From Affinibrenneria salicis (GTDB lineage Bacteria; Pseudomonadota; Gammaproteobacteria; Enterobacterales; Enterobacteriaceae), in the NCBI RefSeq assembly GCF_008710095.1, contig NZ_VYKJ01000001.1:558001-622000 (forward strand): DNA of 64,000 bases, written 5' to 3'. Positions 20,694 through 29,013 of this stretch are shown here, one piece after another; position 1 is the first letter of the stretch; every line of letters starts with the position of its first letter. The translations under genes and the position numbers were made by a program. The notes beneath the pieces are model-generated. The model was not told the DNA's origin, searched no databases, and saw only the letters and a list, made by a program, of their open reading frames with translations.

Positions 20694-21304
20694 AATATTA
20701 ACGGTGTTACCGTTCCCGCATTGTTGTTATCCCGTTCATTTTTCAGGCTGCAGGGGCGCCTTATTACCGGAACTGTCCCGGCTTCGTCCCTGTAAGCCGC
20801 GCTTAACCGCGCGCCCGGCCGTCTGGTCCCCCAGGTTATTTACCGGAGTAAACGACCGGCGATGCGCGCGGGCTGGCGGCGTCCTGAAATCGATTGGGGT
20901 GATGTTGTTCAGGCCGCGCATTCCGGCAGAACAAAATGCCAAAATGTTTTACAACCTGTAACCAGGTGTGTTTGCGCGAGTCAGTATAGGGAAAATGGTT
21001 AACATGAAAAGCGGCGTTATTTTTTTTCATTATGTTTTGTGGCGTAGCCCGCGAAAATGCGAAAAAGTTCCGTTTGGGCGCCCTGGCTGCCGTTAGCGGG
21101 CGAACCCGCCGATTTTGCCGCGTTGCCTGCGCCCGGCCGCAGACTTATCCCGATGTTTTTTCAGCATTCAGGGATGAGACGCGGCATTACGTGTTTGTGC
21201 GCCGGAATGACGTAACAACGCGCAGGCGGCGACGGAATAGTCGGGCCGCGCAGGGGGGGAGTCGGCGTCCGGCAGGCGGCAATATCGCCGGGCGGGCGCA
21301 GTGG
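20694..21304. other. sstT-ygjR intergenic region, long sstT leader
   Basis: No gene is supported in these 611 bp; the plus-strand open frame from 21032 lies mostly opposite ygjR. Visible elements are a short dyad ACGGT-GTT-ACCGT at 20701-20713 beside the sstT start, and a -10 candidate TATACT (minus strand, 20983-20988) that would give a leader of roughly 280 nt. The E. coli gene alx, with its regulatory leader, would be expected here but was not found. Confidence 0.4.
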
Positions 21305-22288
21305 TTACTGCGCCGCGTCCGCCGGGAAAATCACGCCGGTCTGCCGGCGAATCTCGGTCAGCAGGCGCGCCACGTCCAGCGACGTCGCCAGCCCCGGGTG
21401 TTCGACGCTGCCGCTGTCGACCAGTCCGGCAAAGATTTCCGCTTCATACAGCATGGCGTTAATATGCTGCGGCAGGCTCAGATCCTGGCGCTTGCCGTCA
21501 AGGCTGAAAAACTGGATGCGCTGGCATTCTGCGATCTTATCGATGACCAGCGTGCCTTCTTCGCCCTGGATTTCGCTGGCGATCGCGGAGTGGCTCACCT
21601 TCGAATGCAGCAGCGTTACGTCAAAATCGCGGTAATTGAGAATGACGCTGCCGTGCGCGTCGACGCCGCTTTTCAGCAGCGCCGCGCTGGCCTGCAGCGC
21701 GTGCGGCGCGCCCCACAACGCGACGGCGCTGGCCAGACAGTAATAGCCGATATCCATGATCGAGCCGTTTGAAAATGCCGGATTAAAGGTATTGGGGACC
21801 TCGCCGGCCAGGTAGCGCGGGTAACGCGAAGAATACTGACAATAGTTGAACAGCGCTTTACGCAGCCGGCCGATTCTGGGCAGCGCCTGGCGCAGCGCGG
21901 TGAAGTTGGGCAGGCTGGCGGTTTTGAATGCTTCAAACAGCACGACCCGCTGCTCACGCGCGCAGTCGATCATGCGTTCGGCTTCACGCTGGTTCGAGGC
22001 CAACGGTTTTTCGCAGATCACATGTTTGCCGTGGCGCAGGAACAGCAGCGTTTGTTCACAGTGCAGAGCGTTGGGGCTGGCGATATAGACGGCGTCGATG
22101 GCCGGTGATTTCGCCATCTGCTCCAGAGAGATAAACAGATGCTCCACCGGATAATCGGCCTGCCAGCTCCGGGCCTGTTCCAGCGTACGAGAGTAGACCG
22201 CCGTCAGTTTCATTTTCCCGCTCTCATGGGCGGCATCGACAAACTGACGGGTTATCCAGTTAGTACCTATAATCGCGAAGCGGATCAT
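21305..22288 (-). CDS. ygjR: Gfo/Idh/MocA-family oxidoreductase YgjR
   Basis: The 327-residue product from the ATG at 22288 (AGGA 10 nt upstream) starts MIRFAIIGTNWITRQFVDAA with a Rossmann NAD(P)-binding fold, and carries the family motif CEKPLASNQREAERM with the lysine of the active site. It matches E. coli YgjR, whose substrate is unknown. The 31 codons open upstream overlap the promoter region of rlmG and are not counted. It is divergent from rlmG as in E. coli. Confidence 0.88.
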   Translation of the reverse strand: MIRFAIIGTNWITRQFVDAAHESGKMKLTAVYSRTLEQARSWQADYPVEHLFISLEQMAKSPAIDAVYIASPNALHCEQTLLFLRHGKHVICEKPLASNQREAERMIDCAREQRVVLFEAFKTASLPNFTALRQALPRIGRLRKALFNYCQYSSRYPRYLAGEVPNTFNPAFSNGSIMDIGYYCLASAVALWGAPHALQASAALLKSGVDAHGSVILNYRDFDVTLLHSKVSHSAIASEIQGEEGTLVIDKIAECQRIQFFSLDGKRQDLSLPQHINAMLYEAEIFAGLVDSGSVEHPGLATSLDVARLLTEIRRQTGVIFPADAAQ

Positions 22289-22465
22289 ATGGCTGCTATC
22301 CTGCTGACGAAAAAGAGAGCACCAGATTAGCATGCCGATACGACAAGACAATGCCGTCGTCGTCGCCATTTTCGGCGGCAATTGCCGCGGTCGGTGCGAA
22401 AAAGCATTTACTGCGGCCCGCTTTTAAGCGATAAACAGCGCAATTTTTACGATTCAGGAGCAGTG

Positions 22466-23611
22466 ATGAACCAGGCAACATGGGAATATAGCGGGCTGAC
22501 GCTGGAGCGTTTTCCGCAGCAGAGTAACGACGCCACGCTACAGGCATGGGACGCTGCCGATGAGTATATCCTGCGAGAGCTGGAATCCGCTCCCTCCGCC
22601 GCCGGTCCGGTACTGATCTTTAACGACGCCTTCGGGGCGCTGGCTTGCGCTCTGCAGTCGCGGCATCCGTTCTGCGTCAGCGACTCGTTGTTAAGTCAAC
22701 TGGCGACGCGCCACAATCTGGCGCTGAACCATTACGCGCCCGACGCGGCGACGTTGCTTGATAGTCTGGCTGATTTACCCGCCGCGCCGGCGCTGGTGAT
22801 CATTAAGCTGCCGCGTACGCTGGCGCTGCTGGAATATCAGCTGCATGCCCTGCGGGCGGTCGTCGGCCCGCAAACGCAGGTGGTTGCCGCCGCGAAAACG
22901 CGTGACGTTCACACCTCGACGCTGCAGCTATTCGAACAAATTATCGGGCCGACCCGCACCTCGCTGGCATGGAAGAAGGCGCGTCTGATTCACTGCGAAG
23001 TCGCGCCGCCGGCCCGGCCGGACTACAATCCGCTGGTCGGCTGGACGCTGGATAAAAGCGATTATCTGATCCAGAATTTACCCAACGTCTTTTCCCGCGG
23101 CGGGCTGGATATCGGCGCCCGCTTCTTTATGCAGCATTTGCCGCGCGATCTGGCGGGCAGTATGGTCGATTTGGGCTGCGGCAACGGCGTGGTGGGGCTG
23201 ACGGCGCTCGAGCGCAACCCGGATGCCAGCCTGCTGTTTTGCGACGAGTCATACATGGCCGTTGAGTCCAGCCGCATTAACGTAGAGCACAACCGACCGC
23301 AGGATATGGCGCGCTGCGAATTCCGCGTCAATGACACCTTGACCCGGGTGAAGCGCGAGAGTCTGCAGGCCGTCCTGTGCAATCCGCCGTTCCATCAGCA
23401 GCAGGCCATCACCGACCAGATCGCCTGGCAGATGTTTCATGACGCGCGCCGTTGCCTGGTCTCGGGCGGCGAGCTGCGTATTGTCGGCAACCGCCATCTG
23501 GACTATTTTCACAAGCTGAAGCGTCTGTTCGGCAACTGCGAGGTGCTGGCCAGCAACAGTAAATTCGTGGTGCTGCGTTCGGTGCGCTCGATAACGCGTC
23601 AGGCGGTCTGA
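22466..23611 (+). CDS. rlmG: 23S rRNA (guanine-1835-N2)-methyltransferase
   Basis: RlmG methylates G1835 of 23S rRNA. The ATG at 22466 has CAGGAG at 22455-22460 and gives 381 residues, near the 378 of E. coli. The N-terminal half is a degenerate methyltransferase-like domain; the C-terminal half has the S-adenosylmethionine motif [17 protein letters not shown] and the catalytic NPPFHQQQ motif. The frame is open further upstream to 22382, but the ribosome-binding site and family start favour 22466. Confidence 0.95.
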   Translation: MNQATWEYSGLTLERFPQQSNDATLQAWDAADEYILRELESAPSAAGPVLIFNDAFGALACALQSRHPFCVSDSLLSQLATRHNLALNHYAPDAATLLDSLADLPAAPALVIIKLPRTLALLEYQLHALRAVVGPQTQVVAAAKTRDVHTSTLQLFEQIIGPTRTSLAWKKARLIHCEVAPPARPDYNPLVGWTLDKSDYLIQNLPNVFSRGGLDIGARFFMQHLPRDLAGSMVDLGCGNGVVGLTALERNPDASLLFCDESYMAVESSRINVEHNRPQDMARCEFRVNDTLTRVKRESLQAVLCNPPFHQQQAITDQIAWQMFHDARRCLVSGGELRIVGNRHLDYFHKLKRLFGNCEVLASNSKFVVLRSVRSITRQAV

Positions 23612-23808
23612 ACGCGCACGGCGCTGCGGCCGATCGCGGAAATAAGATGACGGGGCGATTCGCCGCTTTATCGATACTAAAACGGGGCGGTCGCGCCCGG
23701 CCGGCCTGGCGCGAAAATGCGTCGGCCGGAACAGGCAGGGTTCGGATTGTTTGTTGTATGGGCGCGCTGTCATTATAATTCGCTGGATAATTAAGCGAAG
23801 GAATCTGT

Positions 23809-24105
23809 ATGAGGCTAGAAGAACTGGAGACCCGGCTGAACGGCGCGTTACTCGATTTAGAGCGCACCCTTCAGCAACAGCAGCAAACCTGGCGGCAGGA
23901 TTATCAGGCGTTGCAACAGCAGCTGGCGCAGTCGCAGCAGCGGGAACATGAGCTCAGCGCCCGGATTAACCAGTTGGTGAACCAGCTTAATATGGTTGAC
24001 GCCTCGCCAGAGCGTAATCCGCTGATGCAAAAAATAAAGGTTATCAATGCCTATGTCGATGCATTGGCTAAAGACGCCTCGGCGTTCGCGCGCTCTCTGC
24101 CCTGA
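23809..24105 (+). CDS. Small coiled-coil protein of unknown function
   Basis: The product (98 residues) starts MRLEELETRLNGALLDLERT after AGCGAAGGAATCTGT, where GAAGGA gives a good ribosome-binding site. Residues 1-65 form a glutamine/leucine-rich heptad pattern (QQQQQTWRQDYQALQQQLAQ), typical of a coiled coil, and the remainder is a mixed helix ending in SLP. There is no signal peptide or membrane segment, so it is probably cytoplasmic. It stands alone between rlmG and spy. I do not recognise the family; a role as an adaptor or structural protein would be a guess. Confidence 0.75.
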   Translation: MRLEELETRLNGALLDLERTLQQQQQTWRQDYQALQQQLAQSQQREHELSARINQLVNQLNMVDASPERNPLMQKIKVINAYVDALAKDASAFARSLP

Positions 24106-24195
24106 TGTACCGTACCTTCTCAGGCGATCAGCCTGAGCGGTTACTGTCGCCGCGTGTTTTAACGCAATATTGTCATTTTCTTACCAGATATCCTC

Positions 24196-24213
24196 GATTT
24201 CTTCATATTTGGT
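24196..24213 (+). promoter_or_regulatory. Candidate BaeR box upstream of spy
   Basis: GATTTCTTCATATTTGGT agrees at 13 of 18 positions with the published BaeR consensus TTTTTCTCCATDATTGGC, including the TTTCT-CAT and TTGG cores. It lies about 130 bp upstream of spy, a known BaeSR target in E. coli. Confidence 0.4.
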
Positions 24214-24340
24214 GCAAAATTCGCTGCCATCCTTTCAGTTATTTACCGTCGCTCTAATTACCTGAAGTTCGATGGCGTAGACTTCATGGCGTCAGGGCGA
24301 CATCGTTCGCTAATGAACAACCCTATGTGAGGATTTGAAT

Positions 24341-24826
24341 ATGCGTAAATTGACCGCAATGTTTGTCGCTACCACGCTGGCGCTGGGCGCCGCAGGTCTG
24401 GCCCACGCCGAACCCGCCGATGCGGGCAAAGCCCCGGAGGGGCGTACTCAGGGTATGATGAAGCACGGTCCGCGCGGCGACATGATGTTTAAGAATTTGA
24501 ATCTGACGGATGCGCAGAAACAGCAGATTCGCCAGATTATGCAGGACTCGCGTAAAGAGCCGCGCATGCCTTCGCCGGAAGATCGTCGGGCGCTGCATCA
24601 GTTGATTACCGCCGGCACCTTCGATCGGGCTCAGGCCGAGACGCTGGTGACGAAGATGGAAGAAGCGAACAAAGCGCGCACGCTGGCGCATCTTGAAGCG
24701 CAGAGTAAGATTTACAATATTCTGACGCCGGAACAGAAAACGCAGTACAACGCCAACTTCGAAAAACGCCTGGCGCAGCCTCATCCGGACAAACACGACG
24801 GCAAGCCGCCCAAACCGGCTGAATAA
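24341..24826 (+). CDS. spy: Periplasmic chaperone Spy
   Basis: Spy is an ATP-independent periplasmic chaperone of the CpxP/Spy family, induced by envelope stress. The ATG at 24341 (GAGGA upstream) gives 161 residues with a signal peptide (MRKLTAMFVATTLALGAAGLAHA). The mature part has both LTxxQ motifs (NLTDAQKQQIRQIM and ILTPEQKTQYNANF) that define the family. Its tail is rich in P, K, H and D. A BaeR-like box is present upstream. It is a single-gene unit. Confidence 0.92.
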   Translation: MRKLTAMFVATTLALGAAGLAHAEPADAGKAPEGRTQGMMKHGPRGDMMFKNLNLTDAQKQQIRQIMQDSRKEPRMPSPEDRRALHQLITAGTFDRAQAETLVTKMEEANKARTLAHLEAQSKIYNILTPEQKTQYNANFEKRLAQPHPDKHDGKPPKPAE

Positions 24827-25350
24827 TCCGACGGCAGCGCGCGCCAGCGGTCTGCCGGAGTAGGCCTTTTGCCGCATTCGCATTCAGACCGCCGCATCTC
24901 TCCATGGCTGCTCAACATCGCGCCGTGGCCGGATGCGGCGGTTTGCCGCATTGGGTCTCCGGGGGGCCCGCGGAGGTAGCCGCCGACAGGTATCGTCCTT
25001 TCGTTCTCTCCCTTTACCGGCGCCCGCCGGCGGGGAAATCACCGGTAAATCGATGTGAAAGCGGTCGGGTAACTCTATCCTGCGCCAGCCATCTGCGGCG
25101 CGTCTTATTTTGGTGCACTCCCGCCTTCTGCTGCACCAGACTGTACGTTTTTCTCTGCCGCGTCGGCGGTTGTCCTGTATGGCTTAATCGACTTCATTTC
25201 ATTATTAATTATTTTATTTCAATCAATTAGATAATTTTTTTTGTTTTTTTATGGTGTTGGCGCGCGGTTTGCTTTTCTTTTGGCACAACTATTTCTTATT
25301 TTGTTTTTTTATAAAACATATGTGCCATAGGGCGCGTCGCCGCGGGAGCC
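24827..25350. other. spy-rpiR intergenic region
   Basis: No gene is seen in these 524 bp. They hold an 11-bp inverted repeat ACCGCCGCATC / GATGCGGCGGT (24888-24898 and 24932-24942), inverted motifs GGTGCA and TGCACC at 25112-25117 and 25132-25137, a very AT-rich tract (about 25190-25320) and a dyad TGGCACA / TGTGCCA at 25281-25287 and 25321-25327 that flanks the presumed rpiR promoter. The AT-rich tract contrasts with the GC-rich surroundings and marks the left border of the catabolic island. Confidence 0.5.
25281..25296 (+). promoter_or_regulatory. Candidate sigma-54 promoter of the rpiR-ABC operon
   Basis: TGGCACAACTATTTCT has a perfect -24 element (TGGCAC) and a weaker -12 element (TTTC instead of TTGC) at the right distance. 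It would start transcription about 45 bp before the rpiR start codon. The missing G of the -12 GC lowers confidence. Confidence 0.35.
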
Positions 25351-26286
25351 ATGATGAATAGCCTATCGCCGATAGCAGAAGAAAAGAACGCCATGCTGGC
25401 CGAATTACAGACCATTATTCGGCGAGTCTATAGCGCGCTGTCTCCCGCCGAAAAGAAACTGGTGGATGTCATTCTTGCCCATCAGCACCATCTGGCCAGT
25501 TACAGCGCCACGGAACTGGCCGGGCTGGCCGGCGTATCGAAATCCACGGCCGCGCGCGTGTTTCGCCGTCTCGGTTTTGAGGATTTCAATCAGTTCCGCA
25601 CCAAATGCCGCGGCATTGAGCCGGTGGGCGGCTCGCCGCTCAGCAACCTGGAACAGCATCCGCAGCGGCCGAAGACTCTGCGCGAGCGGCTGGAGGTGCA
25701 CGTTGAACGCGAGCGGGAAAATCTTTCCGTTATGCACCGGAACAGTATGCCGGCGGAGCTGGAGCGGGCGGTGAATCTGCTGAGCGGCGCGCGGCGCGTC
25801 TGGGTTATCGGTTTTCGCAATAGCTACGCCACCGCGTTTTACGCTCAGGCGCTGTTTTCCCACGCGCTGTCCGATGTGCAGCTGGTCAACGATCCCGCCG
25901 CCAAATTCGCCGATGTGCTGGCCGATATCCAGCCGCAGGACGTGCTGTTCGTGGTGGATTTCCCGCGTCAGATCCGCCTGCTGTCTTACCTGGTGCAGGT
26001 GGCGAAAACCTACCGGGCGCGGGTGATTATTCTGAGCAACAGCCTGGTGTCGGATATCGACGCGTTGGCGGATATCGTCATTCCCTGCGCCGCCAGCGGC
26101 AGCGCCATCTTCGACTCCTATACCGCCGCCATCAGCATGGTCAATTTTCTCGGCAATGAGCTGGTGGCGAAATCTCCTGAAAAGGCCAGTCAGCGTATGC
26201 AACGCATGGAGGATATCCATCAGCAGATCGACGACCTGTATCAGCCCGTGCCGCTGCCGCATGAGGATACCAGCAACCGTTTTTAA
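25351..26286 (+). CDS. RpiR-family transcriptional regulator
   Basis: The 311-residue protein has an N-terminal helix-turn-helix of the RpiR type (YSATELAGLAGVSKSTAARV, about residues 51-70, then FRRLGFEDFNQFR) and a C-terminal SIS sugar-isomerase fold (about residues 140-270, GARRVWVIGFRNSYATAFYA). Such proteins usually sense a phosphosugar or small metabolite and control the adjoining operon. The transporter gene follows after 49 bp in the same direction, so its target is probably the importer-hydrolase-dehydrogenase operon downstream. Similar regulators control ring-nitrogen catabolism (for example hpxU-type and allantoin loci); the effector is unknown. Confidence 0.85.
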   Translation: MMNSLSPIAEEKNAMLAELQTIIRRVYSALSPAEKKLVDVILAHQHHLASYSATELAGLAGVSKSTAARVFRRLGFEDFNQFRTKCRGIEPVGGSPLSNLEQHPQRPKTLRERLEVHVERERENLSVMHRNSMPAELERAVNLLSGARRVWVIGFRNSYATAFYAQALFSHALSDVQLVNDPAAKFADVLADIQPQDVLFVVDFPRQIRLLSYLVQVAKTYRARVIILSNSLVSDIDALADIVIPCAASGSAIFDSYTAAISMVNFLGNELVAKSPEKASQRMQRMEDIHQQIDDLYQPVPLPHEDTSNRF

Positions 26287-26335
26287 CACCGACACACACA
26301 ATGCGTAATCCACCCTTTATTTGAGGAAATCAGCG

Positions 26336-27373
26336 ATGTTAACTCCCGCGTTTTCGACGATGCATAAATTAGGCTGTACGGTTCTGTTGTCGCTGTCTGT
26401 ACTGGCGTCTCAGGCCCAGGCCGCTGACCCGGTCAAAGTGAAATTTTCGATGGACTGGCGCTTTGAGGGGCCTTCGGCGCCGTTTTTGATGGCCAAAGCG
26501 AAGAACTATTTCGTTCAGGAAGGGCTGGATGTGCAGATCGACTCCGGCAACGGGTCGGCCGGCGCGGTAACCCGGGTGGCCACCGGCGCCTATGATATGG
26601 CCTTTGCCGATTTCAACTCGCTGATCGAGCAGGAGTCGCAGCATCCTGGAACCGGCATCAAAGGCGTCTATATGCTGTACAACGTGACGCCGGGCGCGGT
26701 GTTTACGCTGAAGAGCTCGGGGATCGCCAAACCGACGGATCTGCAGGGTAAAACCATCGCCGCGCCGGTGTTCGACGCCGCCCGCAAGTCCTGGCCGGCC
26801 TTCGCCAAAAAAGTGGGGCTCAATAAGGATGCGGTCACCTGGCAGTCCGCCGATCCCACCGTCACCGACAATTTGCTGGCGCGTAAGAATGTGGACGCCA
26901 TCTCCGGCTTCTATTTCACCAACTTGTTGAACCTGGAGGCGCGCGGCATCAAGGCCGACGATCTGGTGATTTTCCCCTATTCGCAATACGGCGTGGATCT
27001 GTACGGCAACACCATTATCGCCAGCAAAAACATGCTGGAAAATCATCCCGAGGTTATTCAGGCCTTTTTGCGCGCGTTCAATAAAGCGGTGCAGGAGACT
27101 ATCGCCGATCCGAGCGCCGCGGTGCAGTACGTCAAGGCGCGCGACTCGCTGATCAATGCGCCGCTGGAAACGCGTCGCCTGCAGATGGCGCGGGACATGC
27201 TGATCGTCACGCCGGAAAGTAAAAAACTCGGTCTGGGCGCTGTCGATCCGGCGCGGATGAAGAATTCCGTTACCGAGGTGGTCAGCGCGTTCGGTCTGAA
27301 GAACACGCCCGACGCCAGTACATTATTTACCGATGCGCTGTTGCCGGCGCGTGCAGACCGGGACGTTCAATAA
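26336..27373 (+). CDS. ABC transporter substrate-binding protein, NMT1/THI5-like
   Basis: The 345-residue product has a signal peptide ending AQAADP (about residue 33) and the NMT1/THI5-like fold used by periplasmic binding proteins of nitrate, sulfonate, taurine and pyrimidine importers: KVKFSMDWRFEGPSAPFLMA, GSAGAVTRVATGAYDMAFAD and FAKKVGLNKDAVTWQSADPT. The WRFEGPSAPF start resembles proteins that bind pyrimidine or hydantoin-type rings, but the ligand cannot be read from sequence. The ATG at 26336 has GAGGA upstream; a second ATG 8 codons later is possible. ATPase and permease genes follow. Confidence 0.88.
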   Translation: MLTPAFSTMHKLGCTVLLSLSVLASQAQAADPVKVKFSMDWRFEGPSAPFLMAKAKNYFVQEGLDVQIDSGNGSAGAVTRVATGAYDMAFADFNSLIEQESQHPGTGIKGVYMLYNVTPGAVFTLKSSGIAKPTDLQGKTIAAPVFDAARKSWPAFAKKVGLNKDAVTWQSADPTVTDNLLARKNVDAISGFYFTNLLNLEARGIKADDLVIFPYSQYGVDLYGNTIIASKNMLENHPEVIQAFLRAFNKAVQETIADPSAAVQYVKARDSLINAPLETRRLQMARDMLIVTPESKKLGLGAVDPARMKNSVTEVVSAFGLKNTPDASTLFTDALLPARADRDVQ

Positions 27374-27408
27374 CCCCCGTCACACAGCATGATTTCAGGT
27401 GGTAACAA

Positions 27409-28188
27409 ATGAGTTTCGTGAAATTTGAGAACGTCAGCCTGGCGTACAACAACAGCGATCAACTGGCCATCAAAGATGTGAACTTCAGCATCAGGGAAAA
27501 TGAGTTCGTGGCGCTGGTTGGTCCGTCCGGCTGCGGTAAATCGACGTTTATGAAATTGACCTCGGGCTTGATTGCGCCGACGGAGGGATACGTCTTTGTC
27601 AATAAACGCGAGGTCGTCGGACCGCAGAAATGCATCGGCATGGCGTTTCAGGCGTCTAATTTGTTACCCTGGCGGACCACGCTCGACAACGTCATGCTGC
27701 CGATGGAAATCGTGGAGCCGTATCGTTCCACGCTGCGCGCCAACTACAAAACGTATCAGCAGCAGGCCCGCGCGTTATTAAAACGGGTCGGGCTGGAAGG
27801 CTGCGAGGATAAATATCCCTGGGAGCTGTCCGGCGGGATGCAGCAGCGCGCTTCCATCTGCCGGGCGCTGATCCACAAACCCCGCCTGCTGATGCTGGAT
27901 GAGCCCTTCGGCGCGCTGGACGCCTTCACGCGCGAAGAGCTTTGGTGCATGGTGCGCGATCTGTGGCAGGAGTCGCCCTTTACCGTGGTGCTGGTGACGC
28001 ACGATCTGCGCGAGGCGGTGTTCCTGGCGGATACCGTCTATGTCATGAGCGCCCGTCCGGGCCAGATTATCGCACGCCGGGAGATCGAACTGCCGCGCCC
28101 GCGCGATTTGCAGGTGACCTATACCGATCCTTTTTCCCGTTATGTGCTGGAACTGCGCGAGCACATCTCTTCACTGCGCAAAGCGTAA
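27409..28188 (+). CDS. ABC transporter ATP-binding protein (TauB/SsuB/NrtD type)
   Basis: The 259-residue ATPase shows Walker A GPSGCGKST (about residues 38-46), the Q-loop in GMAFQASNLLPWRTTLDNVM, signature LSGGMQQR (about 138-145) and Walker B LLMLDEPFGALDAFTREELW with the H-loop THDLREAVFL. It belongs to the nitrate/sulfonate/taurine ATPase group and energises the importer formed with the adjoining binding protein and permease. The permease starts 15 bp after its stop. Confidence 0.92.
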   Translation: MSFVKFENVSLAYNNSDQLAIKDVNFSIRENEFVALVGPSGCGKSTFMKLTSGLIAPTEGYVFVNKREVVGPQKCIGMAFQASNLLPWRTTLDNVMLPMEIVEPYRSTLRANYKTYQQQARALLKRVGLEGCEDKYPWELSGGMQQRASICRALIHKPRLLMLDEPFGALDAFTREELWCMVRDLWQESPFTVVLVTHDLREAVFLADTVYVMSARPGQIIARREIELPRPRDLQVTYTDPFSRYVLELREHISSLRKA

Positions 28189-28202
28189 TAAGGGGCGCCA
28201 TT

Positions 28203-28955
28203 ATGTCGCGATCAACGCTGATCAAAATCGCCCCCTGGGGGCTGTTAATTCTGCTGGGATTGATCTGGCAACTGATTGTTACCGGTTTCAATGTCTCCAG
28301 CTATTTATTCCCTTCCGTGACCGACGTCTGGCGATCGCTGGTGACCGACTGGCGGCCGATCGCCGAGCACTCGCTACAGACGCTGTATACCACGCTGGTC
28401 GGCTTTGTGCTGGCGGTGGTGTTCGGTCTGTTTCTCGGCATTGCCGTCGGCGCCTCCAACCTGGTGTACAAGGCCGTTTATCCGCTGTTGGTCGGGTTTA
28501 ACTCCATACCTAAGGTGGCCTTCGTACCGGTGCTGGTGGTGTGGTTCGGCATTGGCACCGTCCCGGCTATCGCCACCGCGTTTCTTATCTCCTTCTTTCC
28601 CATTGTGGTCAACGTGGCCACCGGCCTGGCGACGGTGGAGCCGGAGATGGAGGACGTGCTGCGTTCGCTGGGCGCCTCGCGCATGGATATCCTGAAAAAA
28701 GTGGGGCTGCCGCGCTCGCTGCCCTACTTTTTCGCCTCGCTGAAGGTGGCGATCACGCTGGCGTTCGTCGGTTCGGTGATTTCGGAAACCGTCGCCTCCA
28801 ACCTGGGCATCGGCTATTTGATGATGGCCGCCAGCTCCACCATGAATATGGCGCTGGTGTTCGCCGGCTTGATCGTTATCGGCGCGATGGGCGTCGTGAT
28901 GTACGAAATCTTCGCCTTTGTCGAGAAACGGATGACGCACTGGGCCCATCGCTAA
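28203..28955 (+). CDS. ABC transporter permease (NitT/TauT type)
   Basis: The 250-residue product starts at the ATG at 28203 (AAGGGG upstream) and has six predicted membrane helices. The cytoplasmic EAA-like loop that docks on the ATPase is visible as EDVLRSLGASRMDILKKVGL. It completes a three-gene importer. A larger frame upstream overlaps the ATPase gene and is not coding. Confidence 0.92.
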   Translation: MSRSTLIKIAPWGLLILLGLIWQLIVTGFNVSSYLFPSVTDVWRSLVTDWRPIAEHSLQTLYTTLVGFVLAVVFGLFLGIAVGASNLVYKAVYPLLVGFNSIPKVAFVPVLVVWFGIGTVPAIATAFLISFFPIVVNVATGLATVEPEMEDVLRSLGASRMDILKKVGLPRSLPYFFASLKVAITLAFVGSVISETVASNLGIGYLMMAASSTMNMALVFAGLIVIGAMGVVMYEIFAFVEKRMTHWAHR

Positions 28956-29013
28956 CGCCGGAGGACGGGGGAAATGCCCGCCAGAGGCGACAACAGAATA
29001 CAAGGAACCTGTC

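Noticed and set aside
21032..21772. Plus-strand frame of 246 codons overlapping ygjR
   Set aside because: More than half lies antisense to ygjR; the remainder is in the sstT-ygjR gap with arginine-rich translation and no family match.
25112..25137. NtrC-type sites GGTGCA and TGCACC before rpiR
   Set aside because: Half sites are in the reverse order of the NtrC consensus TGCACC-N5-GGTGCA and are 14 bp apart, so they were not annotated as NtrC sites.
27942..28202. Upstream extension of the permease frame into the ATPase gene
   Set aside because: It overlaps the coding region of the ATPase signature and Walker B; the ATG at 28203 has a ribosome-binding site and begins family sequence.
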